The position numbers and the translations under genes were made by a program. The notes below the pieces were generated by a model that saw nothing but the letters and a program-made list of their open reading frames with translations, was not told where the DNA came from and made no database searches. Below, piece by piece: positions 61,175 through 64,000 of a stretch of DNA of 64,000 bases. The stretch comes from Aquihabitans sp. G128 (GTDB taxonomy: Bacteria > Actinomycetota > Acidimicrobiia > Acidimicrobiales > Iamiaceae): NCBI RefSeq assembly GCF_019048865.1, contig NZ_CP077604.1:2542001-2606000 (forward strand), given 5' to 3'. The stretch's first letter is position 1. Every line of letters starts with the position of its first letter.

Positions 61175-62671
61175 ATGGCCCGAGCGAACGTGAGTGGATG
61201 GTGCTGGCCCCAGTCGGTGGTCCCCGGCGAGGCGGTCGACCTCCACCTGTCGGCCACCACCGGCACCGTCGACGTCGAGATCGCCCGCGTCGGCGCCACC
61301 CGCGAGGTGGTGTTCCGGGCCGAGGCCGTGCCGGTCCAGGACCTCCCGGTGCCCGAGGACGCGTCGGCCCACGGCTGCCGGTGGCCGGTCGCCCTCACCG
61401 TCGGCGTCGACCCGGACTGGGCGTCGGGCTACTACGAGGTGCTGCTGACCGTGGAGGCCGACGGCCGCCAGGTGCAGGACCGGGCCTTCGTGGTGGTGCG
61501 CGGCGCCGCCGACAGCGACCGCCGGGCCCTGCTGGTGCTGGGCACCAACACCTGGCACGCCTACAACGACTTCGGCGGGTTCAACCTCTACAACGGCGGC
61601 ACCCAGGTGTCGCGCCAGCGCCCCATGGCCGCCGGCTACCTCCACAAGCCGCCGGGGCTGGGCCGGCGGGTGTCGTCGGTCCACCCGCCCGACCCGCAGA
61701 TCGCCGCCCACATCGGCTACCTGGCCATCAACCGGCTGTCGCAGTGGGCCGGCTCGGCGGGGTGGCCCAACTGGGAGCAGCCGTTCGTCGAGTGGGCCGA
61801 GCGCGAGGGCTGGGCGTTCGACGTCGCCACCAACAGCGACCTCGACGCCCACCCCGAGCTGCTCGACCGCTACGCCCTGCTGCTCTCGGTCGGCCACGAC
61901 GAGTACTGGAGCGGCCCGGAGCGCGACGCCGTCGAGGCGTTCATCGCGCGCAGCGGCAACGTCGCCTTCCTGTCCGGCAACACGTCGTTCTGGCAGGTGC
62001 GCTTCGAGGGCGACGACCACGAGACCATGGTCGGCTTCAAGCAGCGCTACGAGCGGGACCCGGTGTTCGGCACCGACCGGCAGGGCGAGCTCACCAGCAT
62101 CTGGAGCGACCACCTCCTCGGCCGGCCCGAGAACGAGATGACCGGTGTCAGCTTCGCCCGCGGCGGCTACGCCCGCATCGGCCGCCGGGTGCCCAACGGC
62201 TCCGGCGGCTACACCGTCCACCGGCCCGGCCACTGGCTCTTCGAGGGCACCGGCCTGGAGTACGGCGACCTGCTGGGGGCCAAGGCCACCGTCGTCGGCT
62301 ACGAGTGCGACGGCTGCGACTTCACCTACCGCGACGGCCTCCCGTACCCCACCCACGCCGACGGCACGCCGGAGGGGTTCGAGATCCTGGGCACCTCGCC
62401 GGCCGCGTCGTTCACCCGGGAGACCGCGGCGCGGCCGCCCAAGCCGGGTGAGCGCTCCGAGCTCGAGTTCCACGCCTACCGCCTCTTCGACGACGACGGC
62501 CCCGAGTCCCTCGCCCGCCTCGCCAACGGCCACGCCGTGCTCGGCACCTACACCCGTCCCGGCGGCGGGACCGTCGTCACCAGCGGTTGCACCGACTGGG
62601 CGATGGGCCTCGCCGAGCGCGACCCCCAGGTCGAACAGGTCACCCGCAACCTCTGGGCCCGCCTCGGCTGA
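61175..62671 (+). CDS. N,N-dimethylformamidase beta-subunit-like protein
   Basis: A 498-residue protein matching the DMFase large-subunit-like domain family. An N-terminal beta domain (SGWCWPQSVVPGEAVDLHLS, ASGYYEVLLTVEADG) precedes the main domain: LVLGTNTWHAYNDFGGFNLY, ATNSDLDAHPELLDRYALLLSVGHDEYWSGPERDAVE, GNVAFLSGNTSFWQVRFE and the late GTVVTSGCTDWAMGL. Characterised members hydrolyse dimethylformamide with a mononuclear iron; many homologues have no known substrate. No small alpha subunit gene is adjacent. Confidence 0.88.
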   Translation: MARANVSGWCWPQSVVPGEAVDLHLSATTGTVDVEIARVGATREVVFRAEAVPVQDLPVPEDASAHGCRWPVALTVGVDPDWASGYYEVLLTVEADGRQVQDRAFVVVRGAADSDRRALLVLGTNTWHAYNDFGGFNLYNGGTQVSRQRPMAAGYLHKPPGLGRRVSSVHPPDPQIAAHIGYLAINRLSQWAGSAGWPNWEQPFVEWAEREGWAFDVATNSDLDAHPELLDRYALLLSVGHDEYWSGPERDAVEAFIARSGNVAFLSGNTSFWQVRFEGDDHETMVGFKQRYERDPVFGTDRQGELTSIWSDHLLGRPENEMTGVSFARGGYARIGRRVPNGSGGYTVHRPGHWLFEGTGLEYGDLLGAKATVVGYECDGCDFTYRDGLPYPTHADGTPEGFEILGTSPAASFTRETAARPPKPGERSELEFHAYRLFDDDGPESLARLANGHAVLGTYTRPGGGTVVTSGCTDWAMGLAERDPQVEQVTRNLWARLG

Positions 62672-62765
62672 CCGCCGCTCTCCTCGCCCGCACGGGCACG
62701 ACGACGGGCGATGGGGCAGGATCGCTCCGACGGCGGTCGAGCAGCACCAGCAGCAGGAGCCGGCC

Positions 62766-63581
62766 ATGAGCGATGCCGTCGAGCAGCACTACTCCAGCGG
62801 GACCCTGCAACAGCGGGTGCTCGATGCCCTGGTGGCCTCGGGCCTCGACCCCGACCACCTGGCGCCCGAGGCCCTCGGTCCCATGGAGGAGTTCCACACG
62901 TTCGGCCCGCTGGCCACGATCGCCCTGGCCGATGCAGCGGGCATCACCGCCACCGACCGCGTCCTCGACGTCGGCAGCGGCCTCGGCGGGCCCGCTCGGC
63001 TGCTCGCCCGCCGCCACGGCTGCCACGTCACCGGCATCGACCTCACCCAGGAGCTGGTCGACGTGGCGGTCGACCTGACCCGGCGGGTGGGCCTGGTTGA
63101 CCGGGTGGAGCTGCAGCAGGGCGACGCCCTCGACCTGCCGTTCCCCGACGCCGCCTTCGACGTGGTGTGGACCCAGCACGTGACCATGAACATCGCGGCG
63201 AAGGCCGACCTCTTCGCCGGGATGCGCCGGGTGTGCAAGCCCGGCGGCCGCCTCGCCTTCTTCGACATCCTCGCCGGCGACGTCGCCCCCATCCACCTGC
63301 CGGTCCCGTGGGCCGAGGAGCCGTCGGTGAGCCACCTCGCCACCAGCGCCGAGACGCAGCGCCTGCTGGTCGACGCCGGGTTCACCGTGCGCGCCTGGGA
63401 CGACCTCACCACCGAGGCCCGCGCCTTCTACGACGAGCTCGCCGCCACCCCGCCCGCCCCGCCCCAGCCCCTCGGCCTGCACCTGCTCATCCCGGACATG
63501 GCCACCAAGGGCGCCAACCTGGCCCGCAACGTGGCCGAGGGGCGCATCGCCCTGGTCCGCTGCATCGCCGACGCCACCTGA
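62766..63581 (+). CDS. Class I SAM-dependent methyltransferase
   Basis: A 271-residue methyltransferase. Motif I is VLDVGSGLGGPARLLA near residue 67, followed by VTGIDLTQELVDVAVDL, the acidic GDALDLPFPDAAFDVVWTQHV and MRRVCKPGGRLAFFDI. The pattern VEQHYSSG at the start and GLGGPARLLA are close to sarcosine/dimethylglycine N-methyltransferases, so a small amine or betaine precursor may be the substrate; this is by eye only. The ATG at 62766 follows a GGAGCCGG-type site. Same strand as the amidase-like gene, 94 nt downstream. Confidence 0.88.
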   Translation: MSDAVEQHYSSGTLQQRVLDALVASGLDPDHLAPEALGPMEEFHTFGPLATIALADAAGITATDRVLDVGSGLGGPARLLARRHGCHVTGIDLTQELVDVAVDLTRRVGLVDRVELQQGDALDLPFPDAAFDVVWTQHVTMNIAAKADLFAGMRRVCKPGGRLAFFDILAGDVAPIHLPVPWAEEPSVSHLATSAETQRLLVDAGFTVRAWDDLTTEARAFYDELAATPPAPPQPLGLHLLIPDMATKGANLARNVAEGRIALVRCIADAT

Positions 63582-63613
63582 GCCTGCCGACCGGCCCTTC
63601 CCGCCAGCGCGGG

Positions 63614-64000
63614 TCAGGGCGAGCGGTCGACCCGGGTGAAGCCCCAGCGGTCCGCCAGCCAGGCCGGCACGAACGCGTCGAGCGCCGCTTCCAGCGGGCC
63701 GCCGACGTGGGCGTCGACCACCCACCACGAGCACACGACCTGGGCGCCCGGCGCCGAGCGGTCGTCCGGCGGGTCCAGGTAGACGCAGCCGAGCAGCTCG
63801 GTCTCGCCCTCGTCGAACACGGCGTAGTTGAACGTGACGTGGTCGGCGATCTCCTGCTCGTGGTGGGCCAGGTCCTCGCGGTCCTGCTCGCGGGTCATGG
63901 TGGCCGGCGGCCACCCCCACGCCTCGCCGTACCGGGCCCACAACCGCTCGCGCGAACCCATCACCGCCGGCAGGTCGAGGTCGACGTCGTCGGCGCGGAT
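63614..64000 (-). CDS. GNAT-like protein, truncated by the window end
   Basis: At least 128 residues, read to the window edge. The frame stays open upstream of the first Met (IRADDVDLDLPAVMGSRERLW), so the N-terminus lies outside. A GNAT-like fold is suggested by TFNYAVFDEGETELLGCVYLDPPD, a beta strand followed by VVCSWWVVDAHVGGPLEAALDAFVPAWLADRWGFTRVDRSP. It may acetylate a small molecule. The family call is moderate because the acetyl-CoA loop is weak. Confidence 0.7.
   Translation of the reverse strand: MRADDVDLDLPAVMGSRERLWARYGEAWGWPPATMTREQDREDLAHHEQEIADHVTFNYAVFDEGETELLGCVYLDPPDDRSAPGAQVVCSWWVVDAHVGGPLEAALDAFVPAWLADRWGFTRVDRSP

Overview
This window is about 64 kb of very GC-rich DNA (low 70s per cent by eye). 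Genes are tightly packed with 1-4 nt stop/start overlaps, GTG starts are common, and leaderless-looking TAnnnT promoters recur. Gene content (DUF3263, a LytR C-terminal domain protein, an OtsA/OtsB trehalose pair, Mrp antiporter, actinobacterial-type fused cobaltochelatase I/D subunit) points to an actinobacterium, most likely class Acidimicrobiia; the class is inference. I see no rRNA, tRNA, CRISPR array, insertion sequence, prophage or replication origin. The longest stretch without a gene is about 280 nt (40836-41117) and it holds a cobalamin riboswitch.

Layout. 1-9.4 kb: housekeeping and accessory genes (a lone SIP domain, YqeY, DUF2332, an SNF2 helicase with its SWIM zinc-finger partner, a proline-rich NERD protein, an EVE-like protein). 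9.4-13.3 kb: a thiamine-type ABC importer (ATPase, double permease, lipoprotein) behind a TPP riboswitch. 13.3-21.7 kb: a GIY-YIG-like protein, a flavin-dependent oxidoreductase behind a perfect palindromic operator, an amidase, glycerate kinase, and the operon DUF3263-lytR_C-otsB-otsA. 21.9-28 kb: an Mrp cation/proton antiporter operon (A/B fusion, C, D, E, F, G). 28-29.2 kb: a small membrane protein and an orphan winged-helix regulator.

The core is a cobalamin region at 29.2-56.8 kb built from three riboswitch-controlled units. Unit 1 (minus strand, 40835 to 29159) is eleven genes with every junction overlapping: cobaltochelatase I/D fusion, CobI, CobM, a SUMT paralogue, CbiE, a CbiT-CobE-CobJ triple fusion, CobH, CobA, CbiM, CbiQ and a CbiX-CbiO fusion. 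Unit 2 (minus) is cobN behind a compact cobalamin riboswitch, with cobO-cobB just upstream. Unit 3 (plus, 49432 to 56774) is cbiZ, cobU, cobS, cbiB, cobD, cobQ and a HAD-CobT fusion. Together they import cobalt, build the corrin ring, insert cobalt, amidate and adenosylate it, salvage cobinamides and assemble the nucleotide loop. A WXG100/EspC-like gene and its coiled-coil partner sit between units 1 and 2, and two near-identical 49-bp palindromes lie in the 3' end of cbiB. 56.8-64 kb: a PAS-GGDEF protein coupled to a LOG-family protein, a dioxygenase plus HD-oxygenase pair that looks like phosphonate catabolism, a dimethylformamidase-like protein, a methyltransferase and a GNAT-like protein cut by the window end.

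Six genes (helicase, thiamine permease, mnhG, coiled-coil partner, ferritin-like gene, cobD), and probably a seventh (NERD protein), are broken by one small indel, five of them in a C or G run. Because the reading frame resumes perfectly after each break, I read most of these as sequence or assembly errors rather than true pseudogenes.
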